Shown in pieces: positions 45,277 to 63,782 of a DNA stretch of 64,000 nucleotides. How positions within the stretch are numbered: position 1 is the stretch's first letter; each line of letters begins with the position of its first letter. Position numbers and translations under genes: made by a program. The notes beneath the pieces were generated by a model. The model had not been told where the DNA came from, did no database searches, and saw only the letters and a program-made list of their open reading frames with translations. Source of the stretch: Flaccisagitta enflata (taxonomy: Eukaryota > Chaetognatha > Sagittoidea > Aphragmophora); the NCBI GenBank assembly GCA_965153355.1, contig OZ231126.1:65906001-65970000 (forward strand), written 5' to 3'.

Positions 45277-48200
45277 CCCACAACAGTAATATATTACTAC
45301 ATAAATAAGTTTATATCTCATAAACCAGACTTCAGATTTAAATCGAATTCTGCAGGAGCTGTTTAATTGACATTATTTACCTATTTACTAAGTTTTAAAA
45401 AAATTCATAAACTTTTACTACCCTTTGCCTATGAAAACTGCTTAAGTCCTAGTAACATTTTACTACATAAATAAGCTAATATCTCATAAACCAGGCTTCA
45501 GATTTAATTCGAATTTTGCAGGGGTTGTTTATTTACTACCCTTTACTTGAATACCAAATTAGAAAAAAAATCATAAACTTTTACTACCCTTCGCCTATGT
45601 AAATCGCCTAAGTCCTAGTAACATATTACTACATAAATAAGCTAATATCTCATAAACCAGACTTCAGATTTAATTCGAATTTTGCAGGGGTTGTTTATTT
45701 ACTACCCTCTACTTGTATACCAAATTAAAAAAAAATTCACAAACCTTTACTACCCTCTACCTATGTGACATGTGCAACAATTTATCCTAGAAAACTCATA
45801 CAATTACCAAAATCAAAATAAAATAAAAATCTAAAGAAAAATTGAAAAGAATATGGACATTTATATAGTGTAAGCTTCCATTACATACACATACATACCT
45901 AAAATATGGTTTTTTGAAACACTATCAAAATTCCTTAGGTATATACTTTTTACTAAATGTATCATATTTTTTCTATCTTAAAAACTTTTTAGTGTATTTT
46001 ATGAGATACAATTTATTTTAGGGTAAGGGTATTGTTAGAGCTGTCTTCTGGCATTGATCGGGACCATCAACTCAGCCCAAATTTGGTTAAAATTTTACCT
46101 AATAGAAAAAAGGGGGGCTAGGTGTCCGCATTCCCCTAGTCGAGTCCCTTAAATCTATTAGGGGGGTGGGATATAGGAGAATTTCTACTATATTTGGTTA
46201 AGGTTATTTTCATTTCTTAGTGATTAAAGGGAAAAAGCCTTCATCTTCAGAGAAGATATATCATGGGATGATAGGTCTCCATGAGGGGTAAAAACTTTTT
46301 GTACATGTCCAAAAAAAGAAAAAAATCTTTTGAAAATATAATTAATAATACAACAAACCACCCAGCTTCTGGTCATCAGTTGGAGTCCTGTACCCAAAAA
46401 AAGGGTTTCGCCCCATATATACATATATATAAATTTATATATATGTATATAATCTCCAAGACCCAAGTACAGGTGGGGCACACTTACTTCAAAAGTGTCC
46501 TTCACTGCATGGTTTGAAGAGATTTTGAAAATCACCAGGAAAGCACTATGATATCATTAAGAAATCATGTTCTTCCCAATCATTTTCAAAACCTTTTATT
46601 ATAGGAAAAATTTCTTTTTATTTTTAAAAAAAATACTATTTTATCAATATTATGCTAAAAGTACATAAAAAATTGAGGGGCGTTATTGTAAACTCCTTCC
46701 TCATTAATTATTTTTACTTGTATTTTAATAAGATCACCTGACAAACTGTCAGGCAAAAAATTGAAAAATTTGAAAAATTTAAAAAATTGAAAAATTGAGG
46801 GGCGTTATTGTAAACTCCTTCCTCCTTTGTTAAAATTAGCGGTGTTTGACTATGGTCTGCGACAAGTAGGTCAAAAGATTCTCATAGCCTCCCACCAAAA
46901 AATTAGTGAAATACACTTTTTAAAAAATCTTCCATATTAGGAATATTATATTTTGTCAAAATATCCTGTTTGTTTCTAAAAAATCTTGATGTTAATCTTT
47001 TTAATTCATTTTTTCTATAGCCTTGGGTCATTAGTTTAATAACTAATAAATTGCTTCTAATCAAAAAATCTGCATATTTTGATGAAAGTCGTGCATACCT
47101 TATCAATTGACTATAGAAAACTCCCAATGCCGACTTTTTGGGTATACAACTGTCTATGAATGGGAAATTAACTATATCAAATGAAAAGTCATCACGCTTA
47201 TCATAGACAGAAAAATTAAGTATAGAATTTTCTGATTTAATCTTTAAGTCAAGGTATGTTAATTCTAGAGTATTGTTAGATTCTAATTTTATCTCTAAGT
47301 CTCGAGGGTATATTCTGTAGATATGATCCCTGAAGGTCGGAAAATTAGCCACAAAAAGATCATCAATGTATCTTCCATTAAGTCTAAATTTCCTTGCTAA
47401 AGAAAGATCTATCTTAGAAATTTCCCCCACATAGTCGGATTCATAACTATATAAAAGTAGATTAGCAATATCCTGACCAGAATCCAGACCAATAGGTATT
47501 CCTATTACTTGCTTATATACATCTTTACCATATCTTACATAAATATTATCTAATATGAATTCCAAAATCTCCTGCATATCTTCCGATCTAAAAGAATATC
47601 TATTTACTTTTGTAATACTAAAATAAGCTCCATGTAAATTGAAACTTATGTATGGCCTTGCCTCTCTATTAAAAACTTTTTGAAAAATAGTCGAAAATTT
47701 ACGTTTTATTTCTCCATGAGGCAAAGCCGTGTAAAGAGTGGAAAAATCATAGGTTTCCATATGATCAATCCTCTCAGATTTCATTTTTTCTAAAAATTCT
47801 AACGAGTTATCCAAAATCCAAAAACAATTCAATCCTGTCCTCTCAAAGACTGTCCTATTGTAAAGCTTCATGTGATTTAAAATTAATTTCAAAGCTTTGG
47901 AAAAGTGTTTTGAGAGCATCTTGATTGAACAAAATTTGGATCCTGCAATAAATCTACTGCCTATAGGATTTTTGTGCATTTTAGGTATCCAATAAATCAG
48001 AGGCAGGTCTCCCATTCCCTCTGGAACCTTAATTCCTTTATTTTTTGAAAAATTTATTATATCCCTATTGATATCATTTTGTCCTTTATCAGTAAGTTGA
48101 TACGTTAATTGACCTGGTCTTGTTAATTCTTCCTTTAAGGATTTTATGTAAAAATATTTACATGTAAATAAAATGTTATTTTGAGCTTTATCTGCCACAG

Positions 48201-50390
48201 TTATAACAAAATCCTTTTTTAATTTCTCTAACTCTGTGGCTAGATCTCTATCTAATTTTTGAGACCAGGTTCTTTTGAATAAAATTTTACCTCGGGTTAT
48301 TTTGTTATCTACAATTCTTAGTATCTCTTTTTTCCAAGGTCCTAAAACCTCTTTTTTTACTAAAGTATTACCCTGTTTTTTCTCCTTTGCTGTCCAATTA
48401 TCTATATAAGAATTAAGAAAATTAATTATAAGATTTTTATCTTCTGTCCAATCTATTTTTTGAGGTAATCTATATTTAGGTCCTTTTTTGAAAATTTTTC
48501 TTAGTCTAGAATTTTGTATTATTTCTAAGTTTCCAGTAATAATATGACCATGGTGGTCATTCCTATAAATAGAATTTTGGCAATTACACTGAATGTCACC
48601 ATTCTCAAAATTTCCAATTGATTCTTCCGACAAACTCTCCTTATAATTAAATATATTTCCTGCGATACTTCTATTGAATTTATATCCAATTATAGGAGGC
48701 TCTTTATCAATAAAATAAATTGGAATTTTATCTGTGACACTATTGTTTCTAAGTATTTGGCTTATATTGATATGATCCAGTCCTTTATCTCTAAATTGAA
48801 TATGATAAAAATCTCTATCCTTTTTATTATATGTTTGGACTGGTTGGAATAATTTTTGATGAGAAATCATATTTATCATATCTCTTAATCTATCATCTAA
48901 CAAGCTGTAAATCGCCTAAGTCCAGTAAAATATTACTACAAAAATAATAGGCAAAGGGTAGTAAAAGTTTATGAATTTTTCTGAAAATTGGTACACAAGC
49001 TTCCATTGACATAATAATAACACTGGTAAAGTTTCATGAACTTCTGAAGTCTGGATCCAAAGATATGAGAAGGTTTTACACAGACAGACAGACACACACA
49101 CACACACACAGACAGACTAGCACAAACAGGCTATCTCATAGTCCACCGACGAAAACTGTTCGTCGGGGACAAAAATAAAGTTTGGGAAATGAAATTAATC
49201 TAACAAAAATTAATCTTCCAGTTTTAGCCGGGTTTGCTCGGAAGGTACTGTATCACTGGAGAAAATCTATGAACTGAATCAGAGAAAAAGAGAAAAATCT
49301 ATTGGGAGAGTAAGAGAATAGGTCAAAACTATACAAAATGCCTCGGCACACAAAATTTAAAGAGGTCAATGACAATTGCGAGGGAAAAGCGCGACTCACG
49401 AGGGCTGGATAAACGAACCTGATGAGCAAAGTTAAAAGTGAGTAACCTTATCAAATCCAACAGTAAACAAAATGCGACCAAAGGAATTTTCAACGACAAG
49501 ACATCGCTCAGACCTAAGCACAGGATCCTGCATCAATATCATCCTGTATGTCTTCTTTGCGCGAAATCAAAGAAACATTCAAAATTTAAAGATCTGAATA
49601 CCCAACTCTGCCCCAACCCCTCCACCGATGGACTAGGACCTGGTCCTTTAACATACCGGCACTAAGTTATCACGGACGAAAGGCGTTAAGAGGTGTTGTT
49701 TTGTCGTCTTCATGATGTCGGCAAAGTCGCGGGCGGAGATGAAACCCGCGTGCTGTTTGTCGGCGCGCATGAAGGCTTGATGAGCGTGCTCCTCGTGGAA
49801 GTCCTGAAGTATGAATGAGGTTTAAGAGGGGCCGTAAAGGGAGAGAAGTCGATCAGAAGGAGATGAAGGGACCAAGGGAACTGATTATAGGCGAGGAGTG
49901 AGCAAGAAGGGATATAGAGAATGAGCGAGAACGACTGGAGTGAGGATGGTCCTCAAAGTTTTCAACATTCATACGTCATCTAACTCATTAGATATATCAC
50001 ATTGTCATAGCCTCACAGATTTCCCTTTACCTCAGTCTACCTCTACAGCATTATGGTTGACCAATAAGCACAAGTGTTTGATATTTTCCCTCTCAATAGG
50101 ATGCTTTGTCCGTCTGTCCGTCAGTTTGGAGGCCGAGGGTCGCATCTATGCGCCCCCCCCCCCCCCCGCATTACGCGTCACTTGTCCTGCATCCACTCGT
50201 TCAATGCACCGCATCAAGAAGATAATAAATCGATCTTACGTGGATAATCTGACAGAATTCTGTATAAGAAACTTGACGAGTCCGCTCTTTTCCGAAGTGC
50301 AGCTTGATGAAGTCGCTCGTGAAATCGAAGGGAATATGCCGGTGCATATTCGTGTGACTGAGAATAGAGTGAAACTCGTCTGGAGAGAGA

Positions 50391-50428
<38 letters not shown>

Positions 50429-52500
50429 ATTGGAAACATTGGAACATTGTAAATTGTGAAATGAAATCTTTGAATCATCACGACAGATTTCTCAAGAGAG
50501 CCTTGAGGTGAAGGTGACGGCAGGTTTCTGTCAGAAATATCTTTTTCAATCAAGTTTCCGTAGGTAGTTGTTAAAAGTTTTAGACTTTTGACATTGACCT
50601 TGTGAGTGACGTGTGAGTTGCCCAACTAACAGTGCTCTGAAGCAGCTGGCCCTTTACTCACCGAATGTGATGGTACCAGATCCGTTGGTGTCGAACATTT
50701 GGAAGGCGACTCGATACATTGCGTCTGGTAACGCCAACAACGCCTCGAATGACTGGAAATCCTCGAACGTAATAAGGCCCGTCTTCGTCTGAACGATTGT
50801 GATTGATATGAGATGGATAACTATGCATTTTGTTCCGAACAATAATCAATGAAAGGCTACAAACGTCCTACATAAACTAATGCAATGAAGAATTTCATTT
50901 GAGCTGCAACATTGTATAAAATATAATTGCATCTTTATACGATAGTACATTAAGAAAGAGCCAGCAGGAGGGATAATCTATGACAGATTCAGACAGTATG
51001 AAAAACTTAAGGGCAAATGACATGATGCCAAGGACCTACCTGATCGACGAGGTTGCCGAGAATTTGAACAGTTTTGTCGTTGACATTTTCGAAGTCTAGA
51101 ATTCCCACGTAAGTTTTGAGAAAGTCGCTGATGGTCATAAATTTTACGCCGTCTTTATCGACCGATGCATACTGATTGCATAGAGAGCGATTGTAAATGT
51201 GATAAAGGGAAAGATTAATAGAGACACAGGGGAAGAAGAAAAAAACAGAGAAGAGAGAGAAAGAAAGACAAAGAGAGACAAAGAAAAAGACCAAGAGAGA
51301 AACAAAGAGAGAGAGAGCAAGAGACAAAGATAAATACAAAACAGAGGAAAAGAGGCAAATAGATTGATAGACAAACTGGCAAAGAGAACGGTAAAGAGAG
51401 CGACAGAGAGAGAGAGAAGAGATCTAAGTACTGCTGTTGGGATACGCTTTGTCAATTGCCAAAGAAACATTACTAAACAAGTGTTGCAGAGCTTCACTAA
51501 TTGCGCTAATTATATTTATAGGGCAATTTAACCACAGAAAATAGATTCTCATTGGTTTATATTACTTATTTGATACACTTTGTGGGGGGGTGGGGGCTTT
51601 TCATCTATCACCTTGGTAAAAATGTCTTGTAGAATGTGTGTTTCCGCCCTCTTGACGAAATATGTAACCTGCAGAAGAAAGCAAAAGGGGGAAAAAAAAT
51701 AAATTCAGTTGAAAGTAAGGGCGGAATTAGGGGTGGGGGTGAGGCTTCAATTGAATTCATGAGAGATGCTCAAATAACTAAAAACAAATAAGTACAAGAG
51801 TTTTGAGCACATGAGGGGGAAAACATATGTACTGCCAAGCTTTTTTCCTAGATAGTAAAATCCCTTTTTTTCTAGAATAGGCATACTGCCGAATCTCACT
51901 AACGGATTTCAAGGGACTATCAAATTATTCTTAGTAAAGTTAATCCCCGCTCTAATGGATATCAGGAGACCAGAAATTTTGTTTTATTATAAGCGGACTT
52001 CTGTTATAGCCAACAAAAGAAATTATGGGTTTGAATTACTGGTTATCATGGAAAGAAGCGGCGTTATCGAAAGTGTAATTGATATTTTGTGTCATTTTGC
52101 ATCGTTCGTGGTATTTTCTTCGTGATTTGTGTTTACTGAAAGTATTGTTCTACATAGGAGTTACTCGCTGTTCCTAATACTGCTATGTCTTTTTCTCCCT
52201 CTTGCAGAAAAGAGGTTAACTTGAAAGGATCATAAATTTACATTTGTTATAGACGGAATTCTATTAGTGGCGGGTCCGTTAAAATGGGGTTTAACTGTGC
52301 GTGTGGAATTCTTTTTAACCAATATCAGAGAAAAAAAAAGGAAATTTTAATTGATTTCATGAAAAGTGGAATTCCGTTGTTGGCGGATCCGTTAGAGCGG
52401 GTTCAACTGCATGTTCATTTGGCCAGCTCCTAGATCTTTGACGAAAAGACAATGAAATTAATGAACGACTTACGTGTGCGTCGGATGCTGACGCCGCCAT
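21794..52500 (-). CDS. SLC25A12/13: EF-hand mitochondrial aspartate/glutamate carrier (aralar/citrin type), 3' end missing
   Basis: Inner-membrane carrier that exchanges mitochondrial aspartate for cytosolic glutamate plus H+ in the malate-aspartate shuttle, regulated by Ca2+ through N-terminal EF-hands. Coding exons, 5' to 3': 52474-52500 (Met), 51612-51668, 51040-51171, 50662-50788, 50240-50379, 49657-49803, 43824-43956, 43528-43621, 42789-42873, 37985-38066, 23416-23527, 23011-23119, 22738-22821, 22199-22339, 21794-21932. All phases agree and give about 536 residues. EF-hand segments lie in exons 3-6. Exon 11 has the first carrier signature ([11 protein letters not shown]) and exon 14 the second ([12 protein letters not shown]). 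The third signature (PADVIKTRLQ in the family) and roughly the last 135 residues were not found to the left. Either the last intron is very long and contains the receptor gene, or the locus is broken or misassembled. Its introns host two complete genes and an RT element. Family assignment is very secure. Confidence 0.95.
22051..22161 (+). mobile_element. Small hairpin element, GGTGCGCC variant, in a carrier-gene intron
   Basis: 5' GGTGCGCC and 3' GGCGCAC agree with each other and differ from the GAC/GTC copies. It ends beside exon 14 of the carrier gene. Confidence 0.6.
23190..23317 (+). mobile_element. Partial small hairpin element near carrier exon 12
   Basis: GATGGGCAGGGGCG body, (GGAC)n, then AGTTGCGCGTCCGCAACT before AAAAA. 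The 5' end is not recognisable. Confidence 0.5.
23883..24069 (+). mobile_element. Small hairpin element, AGTCGCGTGC variant
   Basis: 5' AGTCGCGTGC is the exact complement of 3' GCACGCGACT, which also forms a hairpin with the preceding AGTCGCGT. Confidence 0.65.
24111..24393. repeat. Perfect 141 bp direct duplication
   Basis: The sequence from 24111 repeats from 24252 with no difference I can see. It lies in the carrier intron just upstream of DYNLT1. Confidence 0.8.
24719..25186 (+). CDS. DYNLT1: Dynein light chain Tctex-type (DYNLT1/3)
   Basis: Light chain of the cytoplasmic dynein motor that binds the intermediate chain and cargo adaptors as a dimer. Two exons, 24719-24766 (16 codons) and 24893-25186 (97 codons plus TAG), join in phase 0 to give 113 residues, the same length as human DYNLT1. 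The start [16 protein letters not shown] and the blocks [28 protein letters not shown] and [12 protein letters not shown] are characteristic of the family. The gene is complete and lies on the plus strand inside the tenth intron of the minus-strand carrier gene. A 3.4 kb foldback element begins about 150 bp after its stop. The DYNLT1 versus DYNLT3 distinction is not resolved. Confidence 0.96.
25345..28717. mobile_element. Giant foldback element with ~1.6 kb inverted repeats and TA flanks
   Basis: Termini CCGGAATCAAAGAACTGGTG and its complement, flanked on both sides by TA (25343-25344, 28718-28719). The arms match throughout, for example 26140-26320 with 27710-27890, and meet near 27252. The inner part of each arm is a tandem array of ~175 bp units (start points near 26338, 26513, 26690, 26865, 27038, 27218), with more units on the left than the right and decay at 27480-27600. 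No coding capacity recognised. Sits between DYNLT1 and the HEAT-repeat gene. Confidence 0.8.
28942..37781 (+). CDS. HEAT-repeat protein, HEATR4-like
   Basis: A large protein of about 1,440-1,470 residues built around ARM/HEAT helical repeats; its function is unknown and a scaffolding role is inference. Exons: 28942-29381, 29630-29742, 29831-29889, 29986-30127, 30437-30668, 30780-30919, 31082-31639, 31718-32017, 32195-32285, 32374-32515, 34433-34588, 34694-34798, 34915-35181, 35282-35959, 36795-37781 (stop TAA). An optional in-frame 99 bp intron, 31408-31506, has good GT/AG sites. The N-terminal third is polar and low-complexity. HEAT repeats run from about exon 11 through exon 14 (for example [57 protein letters not shown]). 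The last exon is a very acidic Glu/Ser-rich tail. A poly(A) signal AATAAA is at 37847-37852. The whole gene sits within one intron of the opposite-strand carrier gene. Gene structure is well supported; the HEATR4 name is from memory and tentative. Confidence 0.82.
33009..33299 (+). mobile_element. Hairpin element, AGTCGCGTGG variant, with a TAAGTACCT array
   Basis: ACAAGGTC start, AGTCGCGTGG, a tandem array of TTAAGTACC-type units (33070-33190), (ACCG)n, and hairpin AGTCGCGT/ACGCGACT. Confidence 0.58.
33426..33750. mobile_element. TIR element with C/G-tract ends (diverged relative)
   Basis: Inverted ends CAGGCCTGTATATTCTTGAG and complement with two mismatches. Same internal plan as the 42.3 kb element. 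A related right end alone is seen at about 8750-8823. Confidence 0.6.
33913..34244 (-). mobile_element. Small hairpin element, GATGCGTCC type (uninterrupted copy)
   Basis: On the minus strand: AACAAGGCCAAGTAGGCC, GATGCGTCCTC, a (GAATGTTTTTAT)n array, (GACC)n, then hairpin AGATGCG/CGCATCT. Supplies the empty site for the insertion at 7421. Confidence 0.68.
35964..36018. repeat. (GA)n at the donor of HEAT-gene exon 14
   Basis: The GA array begins 4 bp after the donor GT (35960-35961). Confidence 0.9.
36128..36741. mobile_element. 614 bp foldback MITE in the HEAT gene's last intron
   Basis: Termini CACCATCCATCC and GGATGGTG, with arms that pair along nearly the whole length around a centre near 36436 (AGCCACC ... 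GGTGGCT). AGGA precedes the left end and follows the right end, a possible 4 bp target duplication. Confidence 0.75.
37847..37852 (+). promoter_or_regulatory. Poly(A) signal AATAAA of the HEAT-repeat gene
   Basis: Canonical AATAAA 66 nt after the stop codon. Confidence 0.6.
38604..39941 (+). mobile_element. Hairpin-ended element built of ~160 bp tandem units (copy 2)
   Basis: Same ends and layout as the 12.8 kb copy: 5' GTCCGCGACGGAA from 38624, 3' hairpin to 39941, about seven internal units, and (ACG/ACA)n before the hairpin. Confidence 0.68.
40033..40198 (-). mobile_element. Small hairpin element, AGTTGCG variant
   Basis: Hairpin AGTTGC/GCAACT at 40033, (GTCC)n, and ACAAGGCCGGATACACGGCC on the minus strand at the other end. 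Confidence 0.62.
40210..40880. mobile_element. GGGCAGCGGCCCC-family element with partial right end
   Basis: Left end GGGCAGCGGCCCC at 40210, then about 18 degenerate ~20 bp units (CAGACCCCAAATCAGGCCTC-like), then a truncated right end near 40717. The GGTACCGCTGACCAT...GCGACTATT tail (40757-40800) is followed by its own inverted copy (40815-40860), a junction of two elements. Confidence 0.55.
40899..41581. mobile_element. GGGCAGCGGCCCC-family element carrying a nested hairpin element
   Basis: Ends GGGCAGCGGCCCCGAAGGGG (40899) and complement (to 41581). The interior is ~20 bp units of GAGGCTGGGATTTGAGCCTT type. A small hairpin element is inserted at 41345-41526 in an A-rich stretch where sister copies read GGAGAAAATTCCCC. 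Confidence 0.62.
41345..41526 (+). mobile_element. Small hairpin element, AGTTGCGGAC variant, nested
   Basis: 5' AGTTGCGGAC is the exact complement of 3' GTCCGCAACT, with a (GGAC)n tract between. Inserted in the element at 40899-41581. Confidence 0.65.
41703..42180. mobile_element. GGGCAGCGGCCCC-family TIR element
   Basis: Inverted ends at 41703 and 42099, with about ten ~20 bp CCTTGAGGCCCAAATCCTAG units between them, then the shared tail to about 42180. Confidence 0.62.
42304..42620. mobile_element. TIR element with C/G-tract ends
   Basis: Perfect 20 bp inverted ends CAGGGGTGTATAAAGTTGAG at both sides, next to C10/G10 tracts; the interior repeats GAAAATCAAA motifs. TA precedes the left end only. 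Confidence 0.68.
44866..45018. repeat. Minisatellite, ~22-24 bp units
   Basis: About seven units of AAAGTCCATGACGGCATACC type in RT element A. Confidence 0.85.
45197..45273. repeat. (TG)n microsatellite in RT element A
   Basis: Pure TG. Confidence 0.95.
45780..46900. other. AT-rich 3' region of RT element A
   Basis: No second ORF with a recognisable domain. The phrase GAGGGGCGTTATTGTAAACT occurs twice (about 46675 and 46797), bounding a ~122 bp repeat. Confidence 0.5.
46903..48903 (-). CDS. Reverse transcriptase of a Penelope-like or related retroelement
   Basis: Intact 666-codon intronless ORF. RT motifs are visible: motif A YDFSTLY with Asp386, motif B-like region [15 protein letters not shown] (468-481), motif C YIDD (512-515), and a following [10 protein letters not shown] block (546-555). 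Upstream are [10 protein letters not shown] (304-313) and RFIAGS (317-322), similar in position to the LPKIHK region of Penelope-like RTs, and an N-terminal block with C-x-[11 protein letters not shown] (117-126) and KGPKYRLP (140-147). I recall these blocks from poorly described invertebrate RT proteins. No GIY-YIG or other endonuclease is visible at either end. The ORF is AT-rich, unlike neighbouring exons. It lies inside an intron of the carrier gene, on the same strand as that gene, within the element at 44638-49170. RT identity is firm; the lineage is tentative. Confidence 0.85.
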   Translation of the reverse strand: MLDDRLRDMINMISHQKLFQPVQTYNKKDRDFYHIQFRDKGLDHINISQILRNNSVTDKIPIYFIDKEPPIIGYKFNRSIAGNIFNYKESLSEESIGNFENGDIQCNCQNSIYRNDHHGHIITGNLEIIQNSRLRKIFKKGPKYRLPQKIDWTEDKNLIINFLNSYIDNWTAKEKKQGNTLVKKEVLGPWKKEILRIVDNKITRGKILFKRTWSQKLDRDLATELEKLKKDFVITVADKAQNNILFTCKYFYIKSLKEELTRPGQLTYQLTDKGQNDINRDIINFSKNKGIKVPEGMGDLPLIYWIPKMHKNPIGSRFIAGSKFCSIKMLSKHFSKALKLILNHMKLYNRTVFERTGLNCFWILDNSLEFLEKMKSERIDHMETYDFSTLYTALPHGEIKRKFSTIFQKVFNREARPYISFNLHGAYFSITKVNRYSFRSEDMQEILEFILDNIYVRYGKDVYKQVIGIPIGLDSGQDIANLLLYSYESDYVGEISKIDLSLARKFRLNGRYIDDLFVANFPTFRDHIYRIYPRDLEIKLESNNTLELTYLDLKIKSENSILNFSVYDKRDDFSFDIVNFPFIDSCIPKKSALGVFYSQLIRYARLSSKYADFLIRSNLLVIKLMTQGYRKNELKRLTSRFFRNKQDILTKYNIPNMEDFLKSVFH
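50384..50426. repeat. (GA)n acting as polypyrimidine tract on the minus strand
   Basis: On the minus strand this CT tract ends a few bases before the acceptor AG (50381-50380) of carrier exon 5. Confidence 0.8.
51880..52415. repeat. Dispersed repeat with GTTCAACTG ends in carrier intron 1
   Basis: Contains GGAATTCCGTT...GGATCCGTTAGAGCGGGTTC motifs twice. A relative lies at 56690-56890 in HAT1 intron 5, and an end fragment near 3270-3290. Probably a decayed DNA transposon; no coding capacity seen. Confidence 0.45.
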
Positions 52501-52875
52501 AATGATTCAAAGTCTTTTTCTTCACCGTTTAGTCATATCCGTTCATAAGTGTTCGCGCGAAAGCCGACATGCCGGGGGAAATTCCTACACTCCAATGGCG
52601 AACACTCGCAGTTCCGTAACCTAGCACGTGAAGACTGCGTAGCCTAATCAGGCGAAGAAGGGCTTTGACACGCGGTGCGCGATACTTTAACATGGAAAAT
52701 CACGTGAACAACGGCGTCTGATTGGTCGAAAAATATGTCTTACCTTGCTAGTTTTGTTGCTGAAATGTTCCTTTGTTTTTCGTATTTTCTCAGTTCATAA
52801 AGTTGACACAGGTCTAAATTTTGGCGCTGCCGCGCGATCATTTTGCTCTTTTGTCATCACTTTTTACTGGTGGAA
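52501..52875. promoter_or_regulatory. Bidirectional promoter between the carrier gene and HAT1
   Basis: 375 bp between divergent start codons. Contains an E2F-like palindrome TTCGCGCGAA (52552-52561), two CACGTG E-boxes (52625-52630, 52701-52706), a reversed CCAAT box ATTGG (52721-52725) and a second E2F-like site TTTTGGCGC (52819-52827) close to HAT1. 5' UTR boundaries are not visible. E2F control would suit a histone-deposition enzyme, but that is inference. Confidence 0.65.
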
Positions 52876-63308
<10,433 letters not shown>

Positions 63309-63377
63309 AATTCCCGTTAGCTGAATATTCCCGTTAGCTGAATTCTCTTCAGTTTGGAGCGTTTGCTGGGGGGAGAT

Positions 63378-63782
63378 ATACTACATGAATTTTAAAAAAA
63401 AGACGCACTTTTGAATGGCTGATTGCGCCATTGAAAATAAAAAAAAATTGATTAAAATCTTAGACCATTTTGAAGCTCTTGAAAAACTCTTTCATTTGGC
63501 GTCAATCTGGTATCTCTATCTTTTTTCGTTTAGAAATGGCATTAGTTTGAGAAAAAATGTTGCCAAATTTGTTTTTGCAGTTGCTTTGAAAAAGATGCAA
63601 TTCAGCAAAATGGTGTCTCACTTTAGAGAGCTCTAGCTCCTAAACCGTCAAAGATACAGATCTGGGATTGGTCTAGAAAGAAAGATAATTTGAAAATCTC
63701 TTACTCTAAAAAAATTTTTTAACACTTTTTGAGTCAGTTTTATCAGCGAATGAAAAGGTGCGTTTTTTTTAATTCATGTAGT
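63378..63782. mobile_element. MITE just downstream of HAT1
   Basis: Inverted ends ACTACATGAATT and AATTCATGTAGT, extending through AAAAAA-ACGCAC / GTGCGTTTTTT, with TA on each side. It begins about 70 bp after the HAT1 stop and contains the nearest poly(A) signal. Confidence 0.65.
63436..63441 (+). promoter_or_regulatory. Possible HAT1 poly(A) signal AATAAA
   Basis: First AATAAA after the HAT1 stop (128 nt downstream), lying inside a MITE. Confidence 0.4.

Larger units (their letters stand above)
44638..49170 (-). mobile_element. RT-carrying element with terminal hairpin ends (copy A)
   Basis: Left end GTCCCCGAC at 44638-44646 is complementary to GTCGGGGAC at the right end (49162-49170). 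The right end carries a perfect 8 bp stem, 49146-49153 with 49159-49166, followed by AAAAA. Inside, left to right: a second hairpin (GTCGCGT/ACGCGAC, about 44676-44691), an A-tract, a minisatellite (44866-45018), a (TG)n array (45197-45273), about three tandem ~155 bp units (45290-45780), an AT-rich stretch, then the RT gene. The same end modules without the RT recur at 57672-59446. The element interrupts an older foldback MITE (44100-49250). Confidence 0.7.
44100..49250. mobile_element. Foldback MITE split by the RT element
   Basis: Outer inverted repeats beginning CAGTACCTTCCGAGCAAACC at 44100 and its complement ending at 49250. The left part folds about a centre near 44395 (AAGGACAATTGTCCT), with arms 44187-44390 and 44400-44615. 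The right arm breaks off near 44623 and resumes at about 49175 (AAAGTTTGGGAAATG), so the MITE would be about 0.6 kb without the insertion. The right end is followed by TA; the left flank is TG, so a TA duplication is only half preserved. Confidence 0.65.
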
